Positions 42,118 to 50,886 are shown, numbered from the stretch's first letter. The stretch: 64,000 nt of DNA from JANYBT01 sp038211475 (GCA_038211475.1 JBBQVN010000004.1:9912-73911), one strand, 5' to 3'. Translations and numbers: made by a program. Notes: generated from the sequence alone by a model not told the origin.

Positions 42118-45100
42118 ATGTATATCGAACTTCACTCCCGCTCCGCATTCAGCTTTTTGGAAGGGGCCTCTCTTCCTGAGAGTCTGGTCGAAGCCTGCGC
42201 TGCATTCAACATGCCGGCCATGGCCCTGCTCGACCGCGACGGCTTGTATGGCTCACCCCGTTTTCATCTCGCCGCGAAGAAAGCGGGCCTTCAGGCACAT
42301 GTGGGCGCGGAAGTTACCTGGGATGCGCAGCCCGCGCTCCCATCCGCCATTTCTCAGCCGCGCCTCTGTCGCTTGCCTCTTCTCGTCGCTTCCCGCACCG
42401 GCTACCAGAATCTTTGCCGATTGCTCACCCGCATGAAGTTGCGCTCCAAAAAAGAAGAAGGCGCAGTCACTGATAGCGAACTCGAAGAATATGCTGCCGG
42501 CCTGATCTGCCTTACCGGCGGCGAAGAAGGCCCGCTCGCCACCGGCCTCGCCCAGGGAGGCCCCGCCGAAGCCATGCGTCGCGTGCTGCGGCTGACCGAA
42601 ATCTTTGGCCCCGGAAATGTTTACGTCGAACTCCAGCGACATTTTCATCGCGAAGAGGAAACCCGCAATCGCACCGCGGTTGAAATCGCCCAGGCGCTGC
42701 ATCTTCCTCTGCTGGCGACCAATGGCGTGAACTATGCAATGCCCGCCAATCGCCAGCTCACCGACGCCTTTACCGCGCTCCGCCATCACCACACCCTGGC
42801 CACTGCCGGACGTCTGCTCGCTCGCAACGCCGAACGTCACTTGAAGTCGCCGGCGCAAATGCAGCAGCTCTTCGCCGATTTTCCCCAGGCCATCGCCAAC
42901 ACTTGCGAACTCTCCTCACGTCTTGAATTTGCCCTCAGCGATCTGGGATACGAATTTCCCCGCTACCCCGTCCCCGACGGCGAAACTATGATGTCGTTCC
43001 TGCGCGAACGCACCCGCGAAGGTTTCCAGCAGCACTATGGTCGTGCCCACGACGACCTGAAAAACCAAGCTCGCCGCCAGATTGAGCGCGAACTCAAGCT
43101 CATCGAGAAGCTGGAACTGGCCGGCTACTTCCTCATCGTCTGGGATATCGTGCGCTTCTGCCGTCAGCAGAACATTCTGTCTCAGGGACGCGGCTCGGCC
43201 GCCAACAGCGCGGTCTGCTATTCGCTGGGCATCACCGCCGTCGACCCCATCGCCATGGATCTGCTGTTCGAGCGCTTTTTGTCGGAAGAGCGCGGCGAGT
43301 GGCCTGACATTGATCTCGACCTGCCCAGCGGCGGCGAACGCGAGCGCGTCATTCAATACGTCTACAGCCGTTACGGACAGCGGGGCGCCGCCATGACCGC
43401 CAACGTCATCACCTATCGCAACCGCATGGCGGCGCGCGAAATGGGCAAGGCCATCGGCTTCGATCCTGACACTTTGAACAAAATTGCTGCCGCCGTCTCC
43501 ACCTGGGAATTCAAAGATGCCAACGACGCGCTCGACCGCCGCCTGCGCGATGCCGGACTCGACCTCAACCATCCCCGCATTCGCAAGTATTTCGAGTTGT
43601 GCGTCGCCGTGCAGGACCTGCCGCGCCATCTTGGCCAGCATTCCGGCGGCATGGTGATTTGCCAGGGCCGCCTGGATTGCGTGGTCCCGCTCGAACCCGC
43701 TTCCATGCCCGGTCGCGTGGTGGTGCAGTGGGACAAGGAAGATTGCGCCGACATGGGCATCATCAAAGTGGATTTACTGGGCCTGGGCATGATGGCCGCG
43801 CTCAAAGATTCCATCGACTTCATCCGCAAACATCAGCATAAGGAAGTGGATTTGGCGCACCTGCCTGCCGATGATCTGGCCGTCTATTCCGCGCTGCAAG
43901 CGGCCGATACCGTCGGCATGTTTCAGGTGGAGAGCCGCGCCCAGATGGCATGCCTGCCCCGCCTGCGTCCGCAACGCTTTTACGACATCGTGGTGCAGGT
44001 CGCGCTCATCCGTCCCGGGCCCATCGTGGGGCAGATGGTGAACCCATTCCTCAAGCGCCGCCAGGGCCGCGAAGTGGTGACCTATCCCCACCCTTCGCTC
44101 GAACCAGTGTTGGAACGCACGCTTGGCGTGCCGCTGTTTCAGGAACAACTGCTGCGCATGGCCATGATCGCGGCCGGCTTCACTGGCGGCGAGGCTGAAG
44201 AACTGCGTCGCGCCATGGGCTTCAAACGCTCTCAGGCCCGCATGCAATCCATCGAAGAAAAATTGCGCACCGGCATGACTCGCAACGGAATTTCGCGTGA
44301 AGCCCAGGAGCAGATCATTCTCTCCATCACCTCCTTCGCGCTCTACGGATTTCCCGAATCCCACGCCGCCAGCTTCGCCCTCATCGCCTACGCCAGCGCC
44401 TACTTGAAGTGCCACTACTTGAGCGCCTTCACCGCCGCCCTGCTCAATAACCAACCCATGGGATTTTATAGTCCGGCAACGCTGGTGAAAGATGCGCAGC
44501 GCCACGGATTGCGAGTACTACCCATTGATGTGACGAAGTCAGACTGGCTGTGCACGCTGGAGTCAGTTGCCGGTTGTCAGTTGCCAGTTGCCAGTGAAGC
44601 AGTTTCAGGTTCCGAGTTTCAAGGTTCAAGGAAAGACCCAGAAGCAGTTTCAAGTTTCGAGTTTCAAGTTTCAAGTAAAAACAAAAACACGGGTGAAGCA
44701 GTTTCAGGTGAGGCAGTTTCCGGTCCCGAGTTTCAAGTTTCAAGTAAAAGCCAAGGCTCGAAACTGGAAACTGGAAACTCGAAACTGTCCCTCCGTCTCG
44801 GTCTCAACTATGTGCGCGGTCTGCGCGAACCCGCGGCACAAGCATTGGTCCGAGAACGCAGCCTGGGAGCGTTTGCCTCCATCCAGGATCTGACCCGTCG
44901 CGTGCCAGAATTGCGCAAAGACGAACTCACCACGCTGGCGGAAATCGGAGCGCTGAACTCAATTGCCAGTTTCGAGTATCAAGTTTCAAGAAAGAGCCAA
45001 GGCGCCAGTGAAGCGGTTTCAGATTCCGAGTTTCAAGTTTCAAGTAAAAGCAAAAACATCGGTAAAGCAGTTTCAGGTTTCGAGTTTCAAGTTTCAGGTA

Positions 45101-45876
45101 AAAACAAAGACTCGAAACTTGAAACTCGAAACTCGAAACTGGTTTTAGGAACTTCGAACCTTGAAACAGTTGCCCCGAGAGGTCTCCGCTCCACACTGGC
45201 AACTGACAACTGGCAACTGGCAACTGATAGTCGGCAACTGGCAACTGACAACCGGCAATTGACCGGCACCTCGAAACTTGAAACCCGAAACTCGAAACTG
45301 GTTTTAGGCACTTCGAAACTTGAAACTAGAAACTTGAAACTGCCCCACCGTCGTGACGCGCTCTGGCAAGTAGAGCGGGCGGTGCGCGCCCCCGGACCCC
45401 TGCTGGAAGAATTGCCGGAAGACTTGCCCGCAACCGCCGCGGACACGCCTCTTCATGCCATGAACCACGAAGAGCGCCTGGTCGCCGACTTTCGCGGCAC
45501 CGGTCTCACCGTCGGCCCGCACCCCATGGCCTACCGTCGCGTCCAGATGCAGGCCCAGGGCATTTACCGCGCCCTCGATCTGGCGAACATTCCCAATGGC
45601 CGCCGCATCCGCATTGGCGGCTGCGTGATTGTCCGTCAGCGTCCCGGCACCGCTAAAGGCATGATGTTTTTGAGCCTGGAAGATGAAACCGGAATCGCCA
45701 ATGCCATCATCGCCCCTGATTTGCTGCACAAGAACCGGATGGTGCTCATCTCAGAGCGGTTCCTGATGATCGAAGGCATCCTGCAAAATCAAGACAATGT
45801 AATTCACGTCCGCGCCGAACGCGTAGCCCCACTGTTCGTCACCGACGCCGAAACCGCGTCCCACGATTTCCACTGA
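42118..45876 (+). CDS. dnaE2: Error-prone DNA polymerase DnaE2 (ImuC) with two repeat-derived insertions
   Basis: 1252 residues from the ATG at 42118; the family is usually 1030-1080. Order: PHP domain (L-H-S-R-S-A-F-S-F-L-E-G), C-family palm with catalytic Asp397 and Asp399 in P-D-I-D-L-D-L, fingers, helix-hairpin-helix and OB fold near the end (M-M-F-L-S-L-E-D-E-T-G). Residues 816-890 and about 950-1075 are foreign: low-complexity strings such as F-E-F-Q-V-S-S and K-L-E-T-R-N-S-K-L coded by tandem repeats, precisely replacing short turns. Without them the protein is about 1051 residues, the normal size. Both inserts keep frame, so the gene may still work. It performs damage-induced mutagenic synthesis. 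Confidence 0.93.
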   Translation: MYIELHSRSAFSFLEGASLPESLVEACAAFNMPAMALLDRDGLYGSPRFHLAAKKAGLQAHVGAEVTWDAQPALPSAISQPRLCRLPLLVASRTGYQNLCRLLTRMKLRSKKEEGAVTDSELEEYAAGLICLTGGEEGPLATGLAQGGPAEAMRRVLRLTEIFGPGNVYVELQRHFHREEETRNRTAVEIAQALHLPLLATNGVNYAMPANRQLTDAFTALRHHHTLATAGRLLARNAERHLKSPAQMQQLFADFPQAIANTCELSSRLEFALSDLGYEFPRYPVPDGETMMSFLRERTREGFQQHYGRAHDDLKNQARRQIERELKLIEKLELAGYFLIVWDIVRFCRQQNILSQGRGSAANSAVCYSLGITAVDPIAMDLLFERFLSEERGEWPDIDLDLPSGGERERVIQYVYSRYGQRGAAMTANVITYRNRMAAREMGKAIGFDPDTLNKIAAAVSTWEFKDANDALDRRLRDAGLDLNHPRIRKYFELCVAVQDLPRHLGQHSGGMVICQGRLDCVVPLEPASMPGRVVVQWDKEDCADMGIIKVDLLGLGMMAALKDSIDFIRKHQHKEVDLAHLPADDLAVYSALQAADTVGMFQVESRAQMACLPRLRPQRFYDIVVQVALIRPGPIVGQMVNPFLKRRQGREVVTYPHPSLEPVLERTLGVPLFQEQLLRMAMIAAGFTGGEAEELRRAMGFKRSQARMQSIEEKLRTGMTRNGISREAQEQIILSITSFALYGFPESHAASFALIAYASAYLKCHYLSAFTAALLNNQPMGFYSPATLVKDAQRHGLRVLPIDVTKSDWLCTLESVAGCQLPVASEAVSGSEFQGSRKDPEAVSSFEFQVSSKNKNTGEAVSGEAVSGPEFQVSSKSQGSKLETGNSKLSLRLGLNYVRGLREPAAQALVRERSLGAFASIQDLTRRVPELRKDELTTLAEIGALNSIASFEYQVSRKSQGASEAVSDSEFQVSSKSKNIGKAVSGFEFQVSGKNKDSKLETRNSKLVLGTSNLETVAPRGLRSTLATDNWQLATDSRQLATDNRQLTGTSKLETRNSKLVLGTSKLETRNLKLPHRRDALWQVERAVRAPGPLLEELPEDLPATAADTPLHAMNHEERLVADFRGTGLTVGPHPMAYRRVQMQAQGIYRALDLANIPNGRRIRIGGCVIVRQRPGTAKGMMFLSLEDETGIANAIIAPDLLHKNRMVLISERFLMIEGILQNQDNVIHVRAERVAPLFVTDAETASHDFH
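44563..44787. repeat. In-frame repeat insertion 1 in dnaE2
   Basis: 225 bases (75 codons). It opens with units of the T-T-G-C-C-A-G family, goes on with A-G-T-T-T-C-A-A-G-T-T-T-C units, and ends with their reverse complement (G-A-A-A-C-T-G-G-A-A-A-C-T), so the ends can pair. It sits between the conserved strings D-W-L-C-T-L-E and L-R-L-G-L-N-Y-V-R-G. Confidence 0.9.
44965..45342. repeat. In-frame repeat insertion 2 in dnaE2
   Basis: 378 bases (126 codons) of the same two families: T-T-T-C-A-A-G-T-T-T-C units on the left; G-A-A-A-C-T-T-G-A-A-A-C-T-C units near 45111-45142, 45272-45300 and 45311-45342; and G-G-C-A-A-C-T-G units near 45196-45258. It replaces the turn between A-E-I-G-A-L-N-S and R-R-D-A-L-W-Q-V-E-R. 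Confidence 0.9.
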
Positions 45877-45958
45877 TTTGGCGAAACTGATCTGGCGAAG
45901 CTGACCCCGAAATCTGATCTCAGGAAATCTGATCTCAGGAAATCTGATCTCAGAACAC
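45872..45958. repeat. Short tandem array over the dnaE2 and response-regulator stops
   Basis: Six units of 13-16 bases of the type C-T-G-A-T-C-T-C-A-G-G-A-A-A-T. The first contains the dnaE2 stop codon (45874-45876) and the last overlaps the stop of the convergent response-regulator gene (45950-45952). Confidence 0.85.
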
Positions 45959-46711
45959 CTGTCCGCCGGAAACCTGTTGTGCCGTCTCCCGCGGTGCTTC
46001 AAACCGGTACCCGATCCCACGCAGCGTCCGCAAAAACTGCGGATGCCTCGGGTCTCGCTCAATCTTTTCTCGCAGCCGCCGAACGTACACATCGATCGAC
46101 CGCGGCGTCACGTAGGCCGTGTCTTTCCAGACTGCATCCAGTAACTGGTCGCGCGTAAACACCCGGCCGCGATGGTTGGCCAGATACTCCAGCAGGCGGA
46201 ATTCCCGCACCGTGGTCAACACCGTCTTCCCATCGATCCGGACCGTCATCGACGAAACATCAATCTCCAAATCGCCAAACCGGATCACGTCCATCGCCGG
46301 CGACTCCTGCCGCCGCCGCAAAATCGTCCGCACCCGCGCCAGCAGTTCCCGCGGGCTGAAGGGTTTGGTTACGTAGTCATCGCCGCCCAGGTCAAATCCG
46401 TGGATGCGGTCCGCCTCGCCCGTTTTCGCGGTCAGGAAAATTACCGGCACTCGCTCCAGGCGTGCGGTCTGCCGAATTTCGCGGCACAAATCAAATCCGC
46501 TCGTGCCCGGCAGCATCACGTCCAGCAAAAACAGCGCGGGACGCTCCTGCAGCGCTGCCTCAATCACTCGCGCTCCAGATGCGAAGCTCGCAACTCCATA
46601 CCCCGCCGAATGCAGGTTGTGTTCGATCAGCCGCGAAATGTCCAGGTCATCCTCGACCACGAAGACCAGAGTCCTGGCCGACGGCACGTTCTTTCGTTCT
46701 GCAAAATTCAT
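45950..46711 (-). CDS. OmpR/PhoB-family response regulator
   Basis: 253 residues from the ATG at 46711. A receiver domain (about 14-130) has the acidic pair E-D-D, the phosphorylated Asp in L-L-D-V-M-L-P-G, and Lys in Y-V-T-K-P-F-S-P-R-E-L. A winged-helix DNA-binding domain follows (about 150-245; T-V-R-E-F-R-L-L-E-Y-L, R-S-I-D-V-Y-V-R-R-L-R, G-I-G-Y-R-F). No histidine kinase is next to it, so the signal is unknown. The last codons run into the repeat array shared with the end of dnaE2. Confidence 0.93.
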   Translation of the reverse strand: MNFAERKNVPSARTLVFVVEDDLDISRLIEHNLHSAGYGVASFASGARVIEAALQERPALFLLDVMLPGTSGFDLCREIRQTARLERVPVIFLTAKTGEADRIHGFDLGGDDYVTKPFSPRELLARVRTILRRRQESPAMDVIRFGDLEIDVSSMTVRIDGKTVLTTVREFRLLEYLANHRGRVFTRDQLLDAVWKDTAYVTPRSIDVYVRRLREKIERDPRHPQFLRTLRGIGYRFEAPRETAQQVSGGQVF

Positions 46712-46730
46712 GCAGCTCACACCCCAACCG

Positions 46731-46816
46731 CCAGCAATGACTGTGCGATCCAATGACCGGGCAATCGATGACCGCGCAATCGATGACCGGCAACCGATGA
46801 CTGGGCAATCGAATGT
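46731..46816. repeat. Degenerate 14-15-bp tandem array upstream of the response regulator
   Basis: Five to six units of the form G-C-A-A-T-C-G-A-T-G-A-C-C-G-G, starting 20 bases upstream of the start codon and so likely in the 5' leader. The rest of the 385-base gap to 47096 has no gene; a ten-base perfect palindrome TAACCGGTTA lies at about 47061-47070, a possible operator for the BON gene. Confidence 0.75.
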
Positions 46817-47096
46817 CCTGCTGAGACTTGAGTCTAGGCGGGCAATGTTGCGGAGATGTGTCTTGCGTGTGAACGCACGGTGAATTTCTGGCTAGGCGGA
46901 CGAGCACTTCCAGCACCCCGTGGTAGAAGTTCAAAAACCGGCGAAAATCGGTTTACAACTCTCTCGCCCCGCTCCTACTCGCCCCCTCTATCTCTATGAT
47001 TCCAAAGCCCCAATCCCGTCGGGCATCCATTTCCCCCGCACCCCCATCCAATCAATTAACTAACCGGTTAATCAAAACCGAGTGGGGAAGGTACTT

Positions 47097-47852
47097 ATGA
47101 AAAACGCAATTCGATCGTTCGTTCTATTCGCCTCGGTGGCCGGGCTCAGCGCCGCTTCCTTGGCGCAGTCCGACGCCGCTGCTCGCTATGACCAGCCCAC
47201 GCAGCAGGCCGTCGTCCAAAAGCTATCCAGCAAGTCTCAGTTCAAGAGCGTGAACGCCTCGGTGCAGGAAGGCATCGTCACTTTGACCGGCACCGTCCAT
47301 GTCTACCAAGCCAAACTCGACGCCGCTGCCAAGGTCCGCAAGGTGGATCATGTGCAAGGTGTCCGCAACCTCATCACCGTGGATGGCGAGCCCATTCGCG
47401 ACCAGAAGTTGCAGGCGGATCTCAATCGCAAACTGAAGTTGGACCGCATCGGCTATTTCGACAATACCTTCAACTACATCACGGTCGCGGTGAAAGACGG
47501 CGTGGTCAGCGTGGACGGCGAAACCGCCAGCTATCCCGCGCGCGATTCCGCTCTGGCCCTGGTGCAGCGCGCCGAAGGCGTGAAGGACGTGGTCAACAAC
47601 ATCAAAATGCTGCCTAACTCGCTGTTTGACGACACCATTCGTCGAGCCGCGGTGCGAGAACTCTACGGCGACAGCGTTCTCGGACGCTACGCCAGCGACC
47701 CCGCGCATCCCATTCGCATCATCGTCGAAAACGGCCACCTCAGCCTCTATGGCACGGTGGAGCGCGAGATGGACAAGAATATTGCCGGCGTCCGCGCCAG
47801 CGGAGTCGAGGGCGCCTTCAGCGTCCAGAACAACCTGGTAGTGAGCCGGTAA
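47097..47852 (+). CDS. Secreted BON-domain protein
   Basis: 251 residues. The ATG at 47097 follows G-G-A-A-G-G by five to six bases; the GTG at 47082 is less likely. A signal peptide (cut near L-A-Q-S, residue 23) is followed by three BON domains (about 35-95, 105-170, 175-250) with their G-I-V-T-L-T-G-T-V and G-V-V-S-V-D-G-E-T strands. BON domains bind membranes or other envelope parts, as in OsmY. It is expected in the periplasm. A strong terminator follows. Confidence 0.9.
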   Translation: MKNAIRSFVLFASVAGLSAASLAQSDAAARYDQPTQQAVVQKLSSKSQFKSVNASVQEGIVTLTGTVHVYQAKLDAAAKVRKVDHVQGVRNLITVDGEPIRDQKLQADLNRKLKLDRIGYFDNTFNYITVAVKDGVVSVDGETASYPARDSALALVQRAEGVKDVVNNIKMLPNSLFDDTIRRAAVRELYGDSVLGRYASDPAHPIRIIVENGHLSLYGTVEREMDKNIAGVRASGVEGAFSVQNNLVVSR

Positions 47853-47876
47853 CTCGAAGCCTCAACTCTCTCCTTG

Positions 47877-47905
47877 GGCACGGCCAACCAGCCGTGCCTT
47901 TTTTT
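47877..47905 (+). terminator. Rho-independent terminator after the BON-domain gene
   Basis: A perfect eight-base stem (GGCACGGC / GCCGTGCC) with a six-base loop and a run of seven T. It lies between the BON gene (stop 47852) and the convergent HIT gene (stop 47911). Confidence 0.92.
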
Positions 47906-47910
47906 GTGCC

Positions 47911-48276
47911 CTATCCCGGAGGCCAGCTCAAATCGCGCCCGCCCACCAGATGCACGTGCAGGTGAAACACCGACTGGCCTGACCGCGGTCCCATGTTGGT
48001 CACGGTGCGGTAACCGTCCTCAATGCCGCGCTCGCGTGCAATCTGCGCCGCCGCCAGGTGGCAGCGCCCGATCATCTCCGCATGCTCCGCCCCGGCTTCC
48101 TTCAATCCCGCCAAATGCGTCTTCGGCACAATCAGCACATGCGTCGGCGCCTTCGGGTCGATGTCTTCAAAGGCGTATACCTGCTCGTCCTCGTACACCA
48201 GCTTCGACGGAATCCGCCCGTCAACAATTTTGCAGAATAAGCAGTCGCTCACGGTTTGGAATGGTTCGGTCATCAT
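47911..48276 (-). CDS. HIT-family nucleotide hydrolase/transferase
   Basis: 121 residues (two adjacent Met codons, 48276 and 48273). C-L-F-C-K-I-V near residue 12-18 and the histidine triad His105-Leu-His107-Val-His109 are complete. Members of this Hint/HINT branch split AMP-linked compounds such as adenosine phosphoramidates. Its first codons and upstream region are duplicated at 49419-49462, 1.16 kb away. Confidence 0.93.
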   Translation of the reverse strand: MMTEPFQTVSDCLFCKIVDGRIPSKLVYEDEQVYAFEDIDPKAPTHVLIVPKTHLAGLKEAGAEHAEMIGRCHLAAAQIARERGIEDGYRTVTNMGPRSGQSVFHLHVHLVGGRDLSWPPG

Positions 48277-48303
48277 GGCCGTTAGGGTAACAGAATGGCG
48301 GAA
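48260..48303. repeat. 44-bp direct repeat, left copy (HIT gene start)
   Basis: Matches 49419-49462 at all but about five of 44 positions. It spans the two start Met codons of the HIT gene and its upstream leader. The two copies flank the repeat island 48304-49418. Confidence 0.85.
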
Positions 48304-49418
48304 AGCGGCTGCTGGCGGAGAGCCATCGGGCGCGGCGGCTGTTTGGAAAGATGGTACGAGGGATCGCCGCGCAGCGGCACTGGACCCGCCACGCAGAGGC
48401 GATCAACCAGTCGCGCAGCGGCACTTACCAGCCCCGCACGTAAGTGCGGGGGGTACTCCGGAATTAAACCGACCAAGTCCCGTCAGGGACGGCACTCGCT
48501 GGTCCTACCGACACAGACCCCAAGCGCCCCCTGAAACTGGCGCATCGCTCTTGCTTCCAATCCGCAAGGAATGGCAAGCACGTGAGTCAGGGCGGCAATC
48601 TCGGATCCGTGGAGGAATTGAGTCGTTTCTGCGAAGAAAGGAAATAGCTTGTTCTCCCGAGGGGGAGGATCGCCCCAATGGCGGGGCGCCACCCAAGTCT
48701 CTGCCTTGTCGTCCCGAGCGAAGCGAGGAATCTGCATTTCTTCGGGTGCCCGACCCAAGTCTCTGCCTAATCGTCGCGAACGAAGCGAGGGATCTGCATT
48801 TCTCCGGGCGCCCGACCCAGGTCTCTGCCTTGTCGTCGCGAACGAAGCGAGGGATCTGCATTTCGCCCGGGTGCCCCACCCAAGCCGGCTTCGGGCTTGA
48901 GTGGGGAAGTTCTCAGGAACTCGCCGGTCCCGCGCGTGCGAAACGCCCATTGCGTTTGGCTAGCGCAGCAGTTCACCGCTGCATAGCACGATTCGTTTGG
49001 GTGGCGCAGCGGTTCACCGCTGCGATTCAATCCACCCCAACCAACGGCTTTAGCCGCTGAGGTACCCCTGCCCGGCATTCCCAGCTCCGCGTCTGCTCAT
49101 GACGATCCCCACGCAAATCCCTAACTCGTGCAGGTCGCACGTTCCTGTCCACCGCTCTTGCCTTTGACTTTGAAATAATCGTCCGCAGACCTCCAGTCGC
49201 ATCGCTCCTATGTCCACTAGCACCTGCGTCTGAACCGGAGCGTTGTTCTTGGGTGGCGCGGCTGTTCGGTAGCGTGTTGCGACGGCTCGCCGCGCGAGAG
49301 CACCCAACCCGTCCCGTGGCGGCACTGACCAGTCCCGCACGTAAGTGCGGGGGCACTCCGGAATTAAACCCACCAAGTCCCGCCAGGGACGGCACTCCGC
49401 CTACCGCTCAAGCTTCGC
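48304..49418. repeat. Repeat island of about 1.1 kb made of several interspersed families
   Basis: No credible gene lies in this stretch. It holds two copies of a palindromic family (about 48420-48495 and 49320-49396; each with a CCCGCAC-GTAA-GTGCGGG hairpin and a GTCCC-N4-GGGAC hairpin), a three-copy 62-bp tandem (48691-48877), and a hairpin family with C-A-G-C-G-G-T-T-C-A-C-C-G-C-T-G near 48958-49025 followed by C-G-G-C-T-T-T-A-G-C-C-G near 49043. Long open frames across it are repeat translations. Confidence 0.8.
48691..48877. repeat. 62-bp tandem repeat, three copies
   Basis: Copies start at 48691, 48753 and 48815 (a fourth begins near 48878 but diverges at once). Each contains the core C-G-A-A-G-C-G-A-G-G-R-A-T-C-T-G-C-A-T-T, which also occurs once at 37054-37087. 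Confidence 0.9.
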
Positions 49419-49462
49419 AATGGTTCGGTCATCATGGCGGCTAGAGTAGCAGAATGGTGGAA
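49419..49462. repeat. 44-bp direct repeat, right copy
   Basis: Second copy of 48260-48303. It keeps the first codons of the HIT gene (M-M-T-E-P on the minus strand) but no gene follows, so it is a duplicated stub. Confidence 0.85.
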
Positions 49463-49584
49463 CGGCCTCGGGCCCTCATTATTATTTGGTGCGCGGATAT
49501 CTCCGAATCATGCTACAGTTGTCGCGTTTGTCTCCCCCAGACGCAAGGCTCGGTTTACCATCACCCGATTTTGAAGGAGCTTGA

Positions 49585-50829
49585 ATGCGAATCACTATTG
49601 CCTCTCCGCCGCGGTTAATTGCGATTGCTTGTGTGGCCTGCCTGCTCGCCACTTCCGCTTGGGCAGCCCCAAAGTTTCGCATCATTTATACGTTCGCGGG
49701 CGGCACTGACGGCAACGGTCCCACTGGAATGATGACATTCGACAATGCAGGTAGCATCTATGGGGTAACCTCCGTAGGCGGCACCATTGGCGGGTGTTTT
49801 GGCTTCGGTTGCGGCACCGTTTTTCAGTTGAACCTCAAAGGCGGGCATTGGAGCAAGAATATTCTTTACAATCTCTCTAATGTTGGGAACTCTTTCGTTG
49901 GCCCATCGGGCCCACTGGTTCTGGACAATTCGGGGAATGTTTACGGCACAGGACAAAGCGGGGGGGACTTTGGCAGCGGAGAAGTATTTCAAGTGACAAA
50001 CACCGGGAGCGGATGGGTTGGCAGCGTTCTCCACTCCTTTGCTGGCGGAACTGGCGACGGCCTTTACCCAAATCCAGGTCTGGTGCGCGACGCAGCGGGA
50101 AATTTCTACGGTACCACTCAACAAGGTGGCAAGGGCAACGCGGGCACCGTCTTTAAGTTCTCCCCGAACGGGGACGGTTCGTGGACCGAGTCTCTCATTT
50201 TCGACTTTTCAAACGGCCCGGGCATAACCGGCCCAACCGGGCCTTTGGTGATAGATGTGTCGGGAAATCTCTACGGAGCAACGTCGAACGGCGGTAGTTA
50301 TAACGCTGGAGCTGTCTACAAACTTTCATTGTCTAATGGTATTTGGGTCGAGACCACACTGTACAACTTTACACCGCAGGGCTCGATTAATGGAGGAGGG
50401 CCTACACCGTCAGGGTTAGTTCTGGATTCAGCGGGAAGGCTGTATGGAACTACAATGTTCGGAGGTACTTTCGGCGTCGGTTCCATCTTCAAGCTGACTC
50501 CAACCGTCGGGTTCTGGAATTACTCACTGCTTCATAGTTTCACTGGATCCAGCGACGGTGGCGAGCCGTACGGCGGATTGGCGATCGACCCGTCCGGAAA
50601 TCTGTATGGGACGACAGGTTTAGGAGGAACGTTTCAGTACGGGACTGTGTACAAGCTTGCGCCGGCATCAAAGGGACGTTGGAACGAACTGGTATTGCAC
50701 GCCTTTGCCAACTCAACGGACGGGAGTAACCCGCTCGGCGTTATCTTGGACAAGCTTGGCAATCTCTACGGCGCTGCCCTCGGGGGCGGTGCAAACAAGG
50801 CTGGCGTCGCCTACGAGATCACTCCATAG
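49585..50829 (+). CDS. Secreted beta-propeller-like protein with TIGR03803-type repeats
   Basis: 414 residues with a AAGGAG site upstream and a signal peptide cut near A-W-A-A (residue 27-28). At least seven repeats of about 50 residues follow, each with P-x-G-L-V-x-D-x-x-G-N-L-Y-G-T-T-x-x-G-G and G-T-V-F-K-L-x-P. This is the Gloeobacter/Verrucomicrobia repeat (TIGR03803), common in secreted proteins of Acidobacteriota; the fold is probably a propeller and the ligand is unknown. A pair of Cys (C-F-G-F-G-C) sits in repeat 1. No sorting signal is visible. Confidence 0.88.
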   Translation: MRITIASPPRLIAIACVACLLATSAWAAPKFRIIYTFAGGTDGNGPTGMMTFDNAGSIYGVTSVGGTIGGCFGFGCGTVFQLNLKGGHWSKNILYNLSNVGNSFVGPSGPLVLDNSGNVYGTGQSGGDFGSGEVFQVTNTGSGWVGSVLHSFAGGTGDGLYPNPGLVRDAAGNFYGTTQQGGKGNAGTVFKFSPNGDGSWTESLIFDFSNGPGITGPTGPLVIDVSGNLYGATSNGGSYNAGAVYKLSLSNGIWVETTLYNFTPQGSINGGGPTPSGLVLDSAGRLYGTTMFGGTFGVGSIFKLTPTVGFWNYSLLHSFTGSSDGGEPYGGLAIDPSGNLYGTTGLGGTFQYGTVYKLAPASKGRWNELVLHAFANSTDGSNPLGVILDKLGNLYGAALGGGANKAGVAYEITP

Positions 50830-50886
50830 CACTAAGTCGGCTCTATAAGCGCGTGGGCAGGCCGCCTAAGTACTCCGGTCCTTCCG

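Noticed and set aside
44563..45342. Inteins in dnaE2
   Set aside because: No Cys/Ser at the left junction with the intein block motifs, no His-Asn at the right end, and the sequence is tandem-repetitive.
48691..48877. CRISPR array
   Set aside because: The whole 62-bp unit is conserved between copies, with no unique spacers and no cas genes.
48023..49060. 345-residue frame across the HIT gene and repeat island
   Set aside because: It is a translation of interspersed repeats; the strings repeat with the 62-bp DNA period and overlap a real gene on the other strand.
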